From Lentzea aerocolonigenes (GTDB lineage Bacteria; Actinomycetota; Actinomycetes; Mycobacteriales; Pseudonocardiaceae), in assembly GCF_000974445.1 (NCBI RefSeq), contig NZ_BBOJ01000006.1, positions 186,001 to 250,000 on the forward strand: 64,000 bases of DNA, in the 5' to 3' direction. The translations under genes were made by a program, and so were the position numbers. Positions 36,651 to 45,759 of this stretch are shown piece by piece. Within the stretch, counting starts at the first letter, position 1. The number at the start of each line of letters is the position of its first letter. The notes under the pieces are model-generated. The model was given only the letters and a program-made list of their open reading frames with translations, was not told the origin of the DNA and ran no database searches.

Positions 36651-39074
36651 TCACCCCGTCGCGACTTGCAGGGCGTTGGCCCTGAACTGGGGACCGTAGA
36701 CACTCCAGAGCTGCCCGAGGAAGAACTGGCCGAACTCGGTCAGCGCCGGGAGTGCCGTCGGGCCGTTGGTGCGGAACGTCGTGAGCTGGCGCAGGAAGTC
36801 CGCCTCCAGGATGCGCAGCACGCCCGCGCCGACGACCGGCGCGTCGGCTTCGTGCTTCTCGTCGACGTGCCCGGTGAGGACGCGGTAGTAGAGCGTCGAG
36901 GTGTCGGGCCAAATACGCAGCGGCGAGCCGGGGCGGATGTCCTTGAACCCGCTCAGCGTGAGCGGATTGCCGACACCGTCGGCGAAGTGCAGCCGGTACC
37001 GCATCGACCGCGAGTCCGCCGCGGCGCCCGCCGTGAACAGGTTGAACCAGCCCGCCTGCACCGGCAGTCGTCCGCCGAGCACGTCCGACTCCACGTATCC
37101 GGTCGCCTGCGCGACGTGGCTCGGCACGCGGATGAAGGTGTCGACGTCGTCGGTGGTGATGGTGAGGCGGAACATCAACGCCTGGTCCTTGGCCTTGCCC
37201 GAGGCGAGGCCACCGCGGAGGTCGGTCGCGGCGAAGTCGAAGAACCCCTTCATCTCCTCGGTGAACGCCAACGAGGTCGAACGCCCGGCCTGGGCGGGGG
37301 CGCGGATCACCACTGACCTGCGCGCCGGCACGGGCTGGCGGCGTGGTGCCCGCCGACGAGGCGCCTGTCGGCGCCGCTTCGGCTGCTGCAGGATGTGCTC
37401 GGCCATGCGATCGGCGTGGGCGGCGATGGTCAGCGACGGGTTCGCGCCGACCGGTCCGGGCATGGCGGCGCCGTCGGCCACGAACAGCCCCGGGTGGTGG
37501 AAGACCTCACCGTAGGAGTCGCAGACCCCCTCGCCGTCACCGCGGCCCATCGGGGCACCACCGAGCGGGTGCACGGTGACGATGCGCCGGAAGAACCAGA
37601 TCGGGTTGTCGAGGAACCCGGCGCCGAGCGAGTCCGACAACTCCCGCATCGTGTCGCGGACCCGGCGGAAGTACTCCTTGCTGGTCCGGGTGCTCCACCG
37701 GATGTCGAGCATCCCGTCGCGCAGGCGCATCCAACCGTCCGGCACATCTCGTCCCATTCCCAGCAACGGCAACGAACCCGCGGACAGCGCACCGCTGCCG
37801 ATCAGGCGCGAGACCTCCTTGCTGATGTTGGTCTGCGGAGACCGGCTCAGCAGGTTCAACGCCCACCTGGTGGCGAACTCGCCGAACCGGAACACCGAGC
37901 CGGTCAGGTCGGTCGACTGGAGCAACCAGTCGGTGAAGCCCGGATACCCGCCGTCCTGGAGGTAGAAGCCACGGCCTGTCCCGTCGGTGGCGTCGTCGAC
38001 GCGCACCGCGGTCGTGATCACCGGGCCGAAGCTCGCGTCCAGCGGCGCGCTGACCTTGCCCGGTTCCGGCACGACGAACGTGAGCAGGTCGCCGTTGCCG
38101 GAGAACCGGCTGCCGAGGGTCGGGCTCAGACCGGTCAGCGCAGCCCTGTTGCGCAGCAGGAGGAACGTCGTGCCGTAGGCACCTGCGCCGAGCACGAGCC
38201 GGTCGCAGGTGATGCGGTGCACCGGCAGGCTGCGCGCGGGAGCGGGAGCGCCGTCGCCGTCGAAGTCGTGGCGGACGAACGCCACCGTGTAGCCGCCCTC
38301 GGGAAGCGGCGCGATTCCTCTTACCTCGCAACCTGTGCGCACGTCCGCGCCGTGGTGAGCGGCAGCGGACACATAGGTGTGGTCGAGGCTGTTCTTCGCC
38401 CCGTCGTTGCAGCCGATGTCGCACTCCCCCACCAGACGGCACGTCCGGCGCGGCACGCCGTGGATGTTGCCGTAGGCGGGCTCGGCGATCGGCAGTCCCA
38501 TACCGGGTTCGGCGCCCAGCGCCGGGGCGAAGCTGACCGCGAGCGGAGGCAACTGCCAGTCCAGCCCGTTCCGTTCCGCGAACTGGATCATCGCGTGCGT
38601 CTTGCGGGTGGATCGGTGCGGTGCCGCGTCGAACGGGTAACGCGTGGCACCGAGCATCTTCTCGACGGCGTCGTAGTGCGGGTCGAGATCGGCCCGGGTG
38701 ACCGGCCAGTGCTCGTAGCCGCCGCCGGGCAGCGGGTCCTCCCGGACGAACCACTTCTCGTCCTTTCGCAGCAGCACGTTCGCGTAGATCAGCGAGCCTC
38801 CCCCGAGCCCGCTGGACACCACCGAGTCGAAGCCGCCGAAACGCCACACGTCGAACAACCCGTGCAGGTCGGCACCGGGATCCCAGAACGCCTTGCCCAT
38901 CTGGGCGGGCGTGCGCGGGAAACTCCCCGGCGGGTACGGCCTGCCCCGTTCGAGCAGGACCACGGACTGACCCGCTTCGGCCAGCCGGTAGGCGGCGACG
39001 GAGCCACCGAAACCGGAACCGACCACGACCGCGTTGACGTGTTCGACGCTCGTTCGCTCCCGCGGCCCGCTCAA
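36651..39074 (-). CDS. GMC oxidoreductase, cholesterol-oxidase-like, with extra C-terminal domain
   Basis: 807 aa. FAD-binding motif VVVGSGFGGSVAAYRLAEAG at residue ~15, a GMC signature SSGLGGGSLIYANVLLR (~87), and C-terminal GMC residues HPLGGAPMG (~505, the active-site His) and PGPVGANPSLTIAAHADRMAEHIL. After a basic Arg/Pro-rich linker (~570-600) comes a further ~200-residue beta-rich domain (FTEEMKGFFDF..GGRLPVQAGWFNLF..MRYRLHFADG), as in long mycobacterial GMC oxidases annotated as cholesterol oxidases. Expected: FAD-dependent oxidation of a 3-hydroxyl on a sterol or related lipid. Overlaps the upstream FAD-oxidase gene by 4 nt. Confidence 0.9.
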   Translation of the reverse strand: MSGPRERTSVEHVNAVVVGSGFGGSVAAYRLAEAGQSVVLLERGRPYPPGSFPRTPAQMGKAFWDPGADLHGLFDVWRFGGFDSVVSSGLGGGSLIYANVLLRKDEKWFVREDPLPGGGYEHWPVTRADLDPHYDAVEKMLGATRYPFDAAPHRSTRKTHAMIQFAERNGLDWQLPPLAVSFAPALGAEPGMGLPIAEPAYGNIHGVPRRTCRLVGECDIGCNDGAKNSLDHTYVSAAAHHGADVRTGCEVRGIAPLPEGGYTVAFVRHDFDGDGAPAPARSLPVHRITCDRLVLGAGAYGTTFLLLRNRAALTGLSPTLGSRFSGNGDLLTFVVPEPGKVSAPLDASFGPVITTAVRVDDATDGTGRGFYLQDGGYPGFTDWLLQSTDLTGSVFRFGEFATRWALNLLSRSPQTNISKEVSRLIGSGALSAGSLPLLGMGRDVPDGWMRLRDGMLDIRWSTRTSKEYFRRVRDTMRELSDSLGAGFLDNPIWFFRRIVTVHPLGGAPMGRGDGEGVCDSYGEVFHHPGLFVADGAAMPGPVGANPSLTIAAHADRMAEHILQQPKRRRQAPRRRAPRRQPVPARRSVVIRAPAQAGRSTSLAFTEEMKGFFDFAATDLRGGLASGKAKDQALMFRLTITTDDVDTFIRVPSHVAQATGYVESDVLGGRLPVQAGWFNLFTAGAAADSRSMRYRLHFADGVGNPLTLSGFKDIRPGSPLRIWPDTSTLYYRVLTGHVDEKHEADAPVVGAGVLRILEADFLRQLTTFRTNGPTALPALTEFGQFFLGQLWSVYGPQFRANALQVATG

Positions 39075-40654
39075 CCCACCGCCTCCTCGACCTGCTTGCG
39101 GCCGCGCGGAGTGCGCGTGTTGACCGCGGTGATCCGCTGTCCGCCGGGCTTGGCGACCTTCGCCTGCCCGTTGCGGCGCCCGACGGGCAACTCGCGGCCG
39201 CCGTAGAGCGCGTTCGGATCGAGTTGGGCGAGCTTGGTCGGGTCGGTGCTGGTCAGCGTGTGCAGATAGCGGAACGCACCGTGGGCGAGGCAGATCTCGT
39301 CCACCTCCGCGACCAGCCGGGCCGTCACGGCGCGTGTCATCTTCTCCGGCCGCACCCCGACGTAGAGCATCAGCTCGCAGAAGCGCCCCGGCTCCCGCTC
39401 CTCACCGGCGAGGCCCCACGCCTGCGGGCCGCTGAGGTAGCGCGAGCGGATCGACTTCACGTAGACGGAGATGAACGTGATCGCCCCGCTGCGGCGCCGT
39501 TCCTTCACGACGAGGTCGTTCAGCGCGTAGAACAGGTTCTCGTACCGCTCGACCGGCCCGAGCACGACGAACATCCGGGTGGGGTCGCCGACCGTCGAGT
39601 CGAGGATCTGGTCGGTGAACCGCTCGACGTTCTTGTGGTTGCCGTACCGCGGGCTCAGGATGATGCAGCCCATGCCGACGTACTTCAGCAGGTTGTCCAT
39701 CGCCGCAGGAAGCCGGCCTGCGACGGCCCCGATCGCCTGCTGGTACCCGTAGGCAACGCGGTTCCACAGCGTCTTCACCGGATTCTGCGAGGTCGGGTGG
39801 TAGGAGGAGAACTGGCCGACGCGCAGGCTGAGGTCGCTGACGTCGCGGAGGCCGGGCACCTCGAAGTCGGCCCACACTCCGCGTTCCATGACCGCGTCAC
39901 CCGGATTCCGGATCATGCGCGACGAGTAGCGCACGAACTCGTCGAGCGAGGTCGTGATGTGGCGCTCGTTGCGCAGGATCGTGCGGAACTTGTCCACCAC
40001 CTCGACGGTCAGGGTCAGTTCGGTGATGACACCGTGCCGCCCGGTCCCGCCGAGCACCTTGAGCATCTGGTCGAGGTCCTGCTCCCGCCCGCATCGGTGC
40101 ACCTCGCCCGTCCAGTCGACGTATTCGAGCGCGAGAACGGTGTCGAGAAAAATGCCGTGGCGGTGCGAGGCGGGGCTGATGCCGCCCACCGAGGCGAAGC
40201 CGGCCGCCGTGATGTGGTCGTGGTCGCCGATCACCTTCAGGCCGAATCCGTGTTCGGACAGCACCTCGTCGACCATCGCGAGCCGGGCTCCCGGTTGGAC
40301 GGTGACCGTGAGGTCGAGCGGGTCGACGTCCAGCACACCGTTCAGCAGATCGGTGAGCAGGACCGTGCCGTGGTCGGGAGTCACCAGGTCGTTGCTGGAG
40401 TGGGCATGACCGCGCACGACCAGCTGGACACCCGCGTCACGGCATTCACGCACGGCCGTCACCACGTCCTCGGTGGTGCGCGGCAGGTAGACCTTGAACG
40501 GCGGCCGCGGCTTCATACCGGGGTCGGCGACCAGCGACCAGTCCTGGCCCAGGTTGGCGAGGGAGTCGTGACTGATGCCGTCGTGGCTCGTCGGCACGTA
40601 CTTCTGGTGGTTACCGGGCTTCGTGCCCCTGCCGGCACCGTTCCTGCCTGCCAT
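39071..40654 (-). CDS. FAD-linked oxidase (PCMH-type FAD-binding domain)
   Basis: 527 aa. The VAO/PCMH FAD-binding domain spans ~50-240: PRTTEDVVTAVRECRDAGVQ, VVRGHAHSSND, VTVQPGARLAMVDEVLSEHG, and ASVGGISPASHRHG. The C-terminal part (YHPTSQNP, FISVYVKSIRSRYL, FRYLHTL) resembles aldonolactone-oxidase-type members, though no substrate can be named. The rare feature is its operon: its stop overlaps the GMC gene by 4 nt, and the start lies 2 bp after the hydrolase stop. It may catalyse dehydrogenation of the same substrate. Confidence 0.85.
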   Translation of the reverse strand: MAGRNGAGRGTKPGNHQKYVPTSHDGISHDSLANLGQDWSLVADPGMKPRPPFKVYLPRTTEDVVTAVRECRDAGVQLVVRGHAHSSNDLVTPDHGTVLLTDLLNGVLDVDPLDLTVTVQPGARLAMVDEVLSEHGFGLKVIGDHDHITAAGFASVGGISPASHRHGIFLDTVLALEYVDWTGEVHRCGREQDLDQMLKVLGGTGRHGVITELTLTVEVVDKFRTILRNERHITTSLDEFVRYSSRMIRNPGDAVMERGVWADFEVPGLRDVSDLSLRVGQFSSYHPTSQNPVKTLWNRVAYGYQQAIGAVAGRLPAAMDNLLKYVGMGCIILSPRYGNHKNVERFTDQILDSTVGDPTRMFVVLGPVERYENLFYALNDLVVKERRRSGAITFISVYVKSIRSRYLSGPQAWGLAGEEREPGRFCELMLYVGVRPEKMTRAVTARLVAEVDEICLAHGAFRYLHTLTSTDPTKLAQLDPNALYGGRELPVGRRNGQAKVAKPGGQRITAVNTRTPRGRKQVEEAVG

Positions 40655-40656
40655 GG

Positions 40657-41763
40657 TCAGCTCCCCTGCCTCTTGAGGAATTCGAGCATCTCCGGGAACA
40701 CTTCCCGGCTCACGTCCTTGCCCATGAACACGTCCTGGTGCCCGTAGCCGGGAAACACCCTGAGCTCGTGCCTGCGCGGCGCCACCTCGTTGAGCCGCTG
40801 CCAGCAGACGATGTTGGAGTCGGCGAAGACCCGGTTGTCGTCGCCGGTGGTGAGCAGCACCGGCGTCGTGATGTCCGCCGCGCCAGCCAGGTAGTCGTGG
40901 GGCAGACGTGCGTGCGCCGGGTTGTTGTCGTCGTATTTCACCGCCCGGCCCGCGTTGACCATCTTCGACACGTGCCGGTAGTAGTGCAGCCCGGTCGCGC
41001 CGTAGAGGTCACCGCCGCGGCGGTGCGTGACGGGCAACAGGTTGTCGTGGCTGTAGAGCGCGGGCCACCCGGTGCCCCACATGAGGCTCAGCATGTGGCA
41101 CGCGGGAACATCGCACTCCCGGTGGACGAGATCGACCACTTTGGACAGCAGCCAACCGCGCGAGAAGCGCGGTCCGGACCCGGCCGCGGCATCGAGGTAC
41201 GGCTGCCCCAGCACCCGTTCCACGAGGTTCGGCGCGACGGCGAGCTTGATCCGCGACCAGTTCGGCACCCGTGGCGTCAGCGCGGCGCTGTTGGCGATGA
41301 CGCTCGCGATGTTCCCGACCACACCGCTGAAAAGGCTCATCATGAACGACACGGAACCCAGACAGTGCGCTATGACGTGAATCTGCCGGTCGTTACCGAC
41401 GACGCGGCGCAGCTCGTCCAACGCCGCCGGATAGTCGTACAACGCGATGTCGTCCATGGTGTAGCGATGCATCGACCGGTTGTACGGAAGCCGGTTGCTC
41501 ATCCGGTAGTCGAGCGTCCAGACGTCCGGAAATCCGTTGCCCAGCAGGTAAGAGACGAGGTTCTCGTGCTCGGGCATGATGAACATGTCGGTCGAGGTCG
41601 TCAGTCCGTGGATGACGAGGACGATGTCGTCGGACTCGTCACGGTGGAATCTGGTGAGGTGGAGCCCGAGACCGTCGGCTGTCGTGACCGGATGCTCGGT
41701 GATCTCGGCGTCCTGGACGCCGGTGAGGGTGAACAACGGAATCTCACGCTGCACGGCTACCAC
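40657..41763 (-). CDS. Alpha/beta hydrolase with Cys nucleophile
   Basis: 368 aa. The alpha/beta fold is visible in DIVLVIHGLTTSTDMF (oxyanion HG at ~52), VWTLDYRMSN (~82), and the nucleophile elbow IAHCLGSVSF with Cys134 instead of Ser. The acid and base are probably in LTTGDDNRVF (~309) and GYGHQDVF (~348). Cys elbows of this kind (HCMG/HCLG) occur in the hydrolase domain of long mycobacterial GMC oxidases and in PHA synthases. It may form or cleave a thioester or act as an acyltransferase. First three catalytic genes of the operon are packed without gaps. Confidence 0.85.
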   Translation of the reverse strand: MVAVQREIPLFTLTGVQDAEITEHPVTTADGLGLHLTRFHRDESDDIVLVIHGLTTSTDMFIMPEHENLVSYLLGNGFPDVWTLDYRMSNRLPYNRSMHRYTMDDIALYDYPAALDELRRVVGNDRQIHVIAHCLGSVSFMMSLFSGVVGNIASVIANSAALTPRVPNWSRIKLAVAPNLVERVLGQPYLDAAAGSGPRFSRGWLLSKVVDLVHRECDVPACHMLSLMWGTGWPALYSHDNLLPVTHRRGGDLYGATGLHYYRHVSKMVNAGRAVKYDDNNPAHARLPHDYLAGAADITTPVLLTTGDDNRVFADSNIVCWQRLNEVAPRRHELRVFPGYGHQDVFMGKDVSREVFPEMLEFLKRQGS

Positions 41764-41821
41764 CGCAATCTTGGGAGAGAGTTGTTACGACAACGGGACG
41801 AGTTGCCGGCCGAACCGTCGG

Positions 41822-42898
41822 TCAGCGCCGGCGGCCGAGCGGCAGCGTGGTGACGCCGGCATCCACCCCCCTCGTCTCCGATGCCCCGTTGCCCTCGGCT
41901 CGCAACGCGTGCCAGGCGTCTGCCAGGGACTTGGCGATCGGGTCGATGACCCTGTCGTCGTTCCAGTACCAGGGGTGCGACATCGGACTCCAGGACAACC
42001 ACCACGGCCCCACCGACAGCCGGCGATCCTCGGCGACCTGCCGGTCGTACCGGTCGTTCAACTGCTTCAGCGGGGAGCTGATGACGTCGTCGGGGGAGTA
42101 GACGTTCACCCACTCGCCCTTGATCCGCGGGTGGTGGTGGGCGGCGCGCGGGTGCGGGACGATCAACGGCGTGCCGCGGTCGGGCAGTCGGGCCGCCCAC
42201 AACGCCATCGGGCTGCCGAGCGTGTACAGGAAACCGAGCGTTTCACCGCGCTCGACCGGACTGGAGCCGAGGCTGCGCGCAACCCGGCGGCCCTTCGACT
42301 TCCGCGGTTCTCCGTAGCAGCCCGCCTCGACTTCGAGGTCGTAGAAGAAGTTGCTGGCGACCACCGATCCCAGACTGTGCGCGATCACGCACAGCGGAGC
42401 CTTCTCACCGGCCTCGGCGGCCAGTTCGGTCAACGTTCGCGCGATCACAGCGTGCACCCGGTCGTAAAGCTCCCGCTCGGAGGAGTTGATCTGGTACGCG
42501 ACCGCGTCACCGACGTAGTGGACCGCGAGCCAGCGCATCGTCGGAAAGCGGAAATCGCGAGCCCCTGGCAGGCGCCGGACCAGGCCGCTGAGAACCAGCG
42601 CCGCCAGCGCGAGGCCGGAGCCGGCGTCCGTGGCCGTGGCCCACCGGCTGAGCATGCGGAAGAACCAGGTGGCTCCGCCCCCGCCGAGCCGGTTCAGCAG
42701 CTCGTCGTGGCCGGCGTCCAGTTCCGGCGCCCAGAAAGCGGGTTTGAGGACCAGTGCTTCGTCCGGGTCGACCCCGGAGTAACGGGCAAAAGCCTTCTTC
42801 AACCTGGCCGTGGCGCCGTCGGCGAAGCGCGGATTGTTGATCTCGACACCGTGAACGAAGATCACAGCCAACTTGGTGGCAGTTTTGCTGCGGCTCAC
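41822..42898 (-). CDS. Alpha/beta hydrolase (lipase-like, Ser nucleophile)
   Basis: About 358 aa from GTG 42898, preceded by GATGGG; GTG 42925 is an alternative. AVIFVHGVEINNPRFADGA forms the first strand and oxyanion loop, and the elbow IAHSLGSVVASNFFYDLEV gives the Ser nucleophile. YTLGSPMALW and the later WVNVYSPDDVISSPL, typical of intracellular lipase-like proteins, supply the Asp, and the His may be in MSHPWYWND. Substrate unknown. It is the first gene of the minus-strand operon; a gap of 58 bp separates it from the Cys-hydrolase. Confidence 0.8.
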   Translation of the reverse strand: MSRSKTATKLAVIFVHGVEINNPRFADGATARLKKAFARYSGVDPDEALVLKPAFWAPELDAGHDELLNRLGGGGATWFFRMLSRWATATDAGSGLALAALVLSGLVRRLPGARDFRFPTMRWLAVHYVGDAVAYQINSSERELYDRVHAVIARTLTELAAEAGEKAPLCVIAHSLGSVVASNFFYDLEVEAGCYGEPRKSKGRRVARSLGSSPVERGETLGFLYTLGSPMALWAARLPDRGTPLIVPHPRAAHHHPRIKGEWVNVYSPDDVISSPLKQLNDRYDRQVAEDRRLSVGPWWLSWSPMSHPWYWNDDRVIDPIAKSLADAWHALRAEGNGASETRGVDAGVTTLPLGRRR

Positions 42899-43424
42899 AC
42901 TGGTCCCATCACCGTCGGCATTCACGTTCCGCAATAGAGAGACGCCCAAAGCTATCAGGCAGCGACAGCCAGGACGATCACTCAAATGTGGAAACAATTG
43001 TGACTCCACGGCCATCTGGAATGGCGAAAGCCTCGGTCGCGCAGATCGCTTTCGGGTAGCGGAGACGGGCGAAACACACTCAGAGTCGACCTCACACGGG
43101 GACCGGGTGAACCAGGACCGCTGAGACAGACCGAATGATCACACTGGGCAGGCTCCGACATTTCGGGGTGCGCCCGGCGCACCTCGGCCGGGAACCGGGT
43201 GAACCGACCAGGTGGACACGGCTCCTGAGGTCGCCGGGTTCCGCCCTGGTGCTGAAAGTCCTGCAGGAGAAGAACTCGGTGATCGTCGTCGAAGTCGACC
43301 TTGTTGACGGCAACGTCTCGATGTTAGCGTTCACACCACTTCACGATCACGATCGTGCCCTGCCGGGTCGCTCCCAGCCGGCACCCGTCCACCTCGACCA
43401 CGAAGCAGTGACGCCGACATCGAC
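42899..43424. other. Divergent promoter region
   Basis: About 525 bp between the oxidoreductase operon (minus) and the leucine-rich-repeat gene (plus). Short frames on both strands have no recognised domain. It probably carries promoters for both units; no specific operator was recognised. Confidence 0.4.
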
Positions 43425-44879
43425 ATGAAGCGAAAAACCATCCTTGCCGCCGTCGGAATCGTCCTCGCCGTCTCAGGCGCCGGCGCGATCGTCCTCGTTT
43501 CCGGCGGAAACTCCGCTGAGCCACCGGCAGCCGTCGAAAACACCGCAACCGCTGCCTCCGACAACCCTGCCTCGAGCGCACCGGCCACGTCGTCGCAGGT
43601 TTCCGCCACATCCACCACTCAGGGTGCGGGGCGGGGATCCGTTCGAGATCCAGCCCTGGCGTACTCGGAAGGCGTGCTGCCCGAGAACCCGACCGACGAT
43701 CCCGGACCGGATCCCGTGTTCGCCACCGACCCTGATCTGCGCCGCAACGACGGCTACAGCTATCAGCCCAGCAAACCCGGTGACCACCAACTGGCCGCGG
43801 GGACCCTCGCGTTCCAGTACGACGTCGCCACCAACGCCCTGAAAGTTCGCCTGGCCGAACGCAAACCGGAGTTGGCCAAGGCGACCGGGGTAGCGCTGTA
43901 CCTCACCGGCGGCACGGCGCTCTCCGACGGCGACCTCGCCGCACTGCAGGGCGTGCATCGCGACCTCGGCCTGAGCAACCTCAGCCGACTGCACATCTAC
44001 AACCTGCGCAGCATTCAGGGTGGACGGGAGTGCACTCCCGCCTCCGGACTGCCGTGCGCGGGCCAGCAGGCCCGCGGCGGCAAGTTCCCCTACCTCTGGC
44101 ACAACGGCTGGTGGGACACCTGGGTCAGGCAACTCGTACTCGACGACCTGGACGCAGTGCCCGATGGCGCGTTCAGCAACCACAACTTCAGCGAGGTGAG
44201 CCTGCGCGGCGCCCGGTCGATAGGCGTCATGGCCTTCGGCCACGCCCCGTACGCGAAGCTCAGCGTCCTGTACCTGCCCAGCGCCGGCACCATCGCCCAC
44301 GACGCCTTCCGCCGCAACCAGTACCTGGTCAAGGTGAACCTGCCGAACGCGACCCAGGTCGACGACTTCGCGTTCGACGACGCCTCCCGCCTCCGGTACT
44401 TCACCGCGCCCGCTCTGCGACGGCTCGGGCGCAACGCGTTGAACGACAGCCACGAGTTGGTGTCGGTCAACCTGCCCAAGCTGGAGTACCTGGGCATCAA
44501 CTGCTTCGACCTGAACCACAAGCTCGTCGGGCTGCGCCTGCCTGCCCTCTCCGAGATGGACAAGAACGCGGTCACCAACTTCGCGAACCTGCGCTGGGTC
44601 CACACCCCTCGCCTGACCACGGTCTGGCACAACGCCATCACCAACAACCCGAAGCTGACCACCGTGATCACACCGGCCGTCACCCGGCTCGGACCGGGCG
44701 CCGTCCGGGACAATCCGGCCCTGACCGCGATCCACCTGGGCTCGACACCGCCGAGGCAGGAAGCCGGTGTCTTCGCCGGAAGCCCGAACGCGATCATCTA
44801 CCACACCGGCGATCCCGCGGTGTGGGCGAACTTCGAGCCGTCCGGCAACCCCGGGCTCCCGGTCCGGCCCAAGCCCTGA
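43425..44879 (+). CDS. Secreted BspA-type leucine-rich repeat protein
   Basis: 484 aa. Signal/anchor KTILAAVGIVLAVSGAGAIVLV, then an Ala/Ser/Thr linker to ~85 and a unique domain to ~240 (TLAFQYDVATNALKVRLAERK...). From ~250 there are eight or nine BspA-like (LRR_5) repeats of ~23 residues with the pattern L..V.LP.A..I...AF..N..L: for example LYLPSAGTIAHDAFRRNQYL, VNLPNATQVDDFAFDDASRL, VNLPKLEYLGINCFDLNHKL. Such proteins bind surfaces or other proteins and are rare in filamentous actinomycetes compared with Bacteroides or protists. No RBS is seen before the ATG. Confidence 0.85.
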   Translation: MKRKTILAAVGIVLAVSGAGAIVLVSGGNSAEPPAAVENTATAASDNPASSAPATSSQVSATSTTQGAGRGSVRDPALAYSEGVLPENPTDDPGPDPVFATDPDLRRNDGYSYQPSKPGDHQLAAGTLAFQYDVATNALKVRLAERKPELAKATGVALYLTGGTALSDGDLAALQGVHRDLGLSNLSRLHIYNLRSIQGGRECTPASGLPCAGQQARGGKFPYLWHNGWWDTWVRQLVLDDLDAVPDGAFSNHNFSEVSLRGARSIGVMAFGHAPYAKLSVLYLPSAGTIAHDAFRRNQYLVKVNLPNATQVDDFAFDDASRLRYFTAPALRRLGRNALNDSHELVSVNLPKLEYLGINCFDLNHKLVGLRLPALSEMDKNAVTNFANLRWVHTPRLTTVWHNAITNNPKLTTVITPAVTRLGPGAVRDNPALTAIHLGSTPPRQEAGVFAGSPNAIIYHTGDPAVWANFEPSGNPGLPVRPKP

Positions 44880-44959
44880 TCCGAGCGGCTGTCGCCGTGG
44901 CGTCGGGGTCACCGCAACCACCTCGGCAGCGGCCGCCATCGCTCCGAGTCAGCGTCTGG

Positions 44960-45388
44960 TCACTGCCTGGCGTCCCGCCGGTACCACTCTCGCCGCTGAT
45001 CCACGGGCAGCACGACTCGCGAGATCAAGTTCGTGAGCAACGCCCCGATCACCAGCCAAAGCAGTGCCGCCAGGCCCTCATTCATCAGCAGGGCAAGAGC
45101 CTCGTCGCCCACTGTGAACAGATCACTCGTCCCGAGGTTGACGGCACCGGCCCAGTTCGTCACGAGGCCGGCGAACCCGTAGCTCGTGCTCACGCCCGCT
45201 ACGACGAGGAAGACGTGCACCAGCAGGACGGCGGCGAACACCCAGCACACGATGCCGATGACCGCGCAGACCGAGCGGACGGTGCGCAGCTTGACGTGAC
45301 CGCCTCGAGCAGCGGCCACCTTCTCGACCACCACAGGCTCCCCCCACTCGAAGGGAAACCATCTGTCTGTTTCCTGTGACTGTGTCAT
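44960..45388 (-). CDS. Small membrane protein of unknown function
   Basis: 142 aa from ATG 45388. About three hydrophobic helices (VRSVCAVIGIVCWVFAAVLLVHVFLVVAG, FAGLVTNWAGAVNLG, ALLWLVIGALLTNLISRVVL), with charged ends (QETDRWFPFEWGEP and DQRREWYRRDARQ). I do not recognise a family. It is convergent with the leucine-rich-repeat gene, and its own upstream region is 370 bp of non-coding DNA. Confidence 0.7.
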   Translation of the reverse strand: MTQSQETDRWFPFEWGEPVVVEKVAAARGGHVKLRTVRSVCAVIGIVCWVFAAVLLVHVFLVVAGVSTSYGFAGLVTNWAGAVNLGTSDLFTVGDEALALLMNEGLAALLWLVIGALLTNLISRVVLPVDQRREWYRRDARQ

Positions 45389-45759
45389 AACGGCATCCCG
45401 GTAGCGGCGGGTGATGAACCCAAGTCTTGCGGGAGTAACTTCGGGTACCCAGCGCGATCTGGGCTCGAAACGCGGTGAACGGGCCGTGATCGAGCTCTTC
45501 GGTCCACTTGGGATCGTCCACATCGTTCTCTGCCGCCACTTGCTGTGGACGTGTTGCTGCGGTGTGTGCCGAGCCCTTCTGGGCCTTCGCCCGGCACAAA
45601 GCTCGTGGTAGCGCAATGCCGCTGATGCTCTGTCGTGGCGACGTTCAGCACGCGCCAACACTCGAACAAGCGTCTTCTGCTGAGCGGGTTCAGGCAGTCC
45701 TTTCAGATGCATGCACGGCGCGTCCCTCCTGCTCGGCGCGCCGCTGCTCCAAGCGACAG
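45389..45759. other. Intergenic stretch
   Basis: 370 bp between two minus-strand genes. No supported gene; frames here lack ribosome binding sites and domains. Confidence 0.4.

Noticed and set aside
37395..39206. Plus-strand open frame of 603 codons
   Set aside because: Shadow of the GMC oxidoreductase gene on the other strand.
43135..43428. Plus-strand 97-codon frame before the leucine-rich-repeat gene
   Set aside because: No RBS and no domain; overlaps the start of the next gene.
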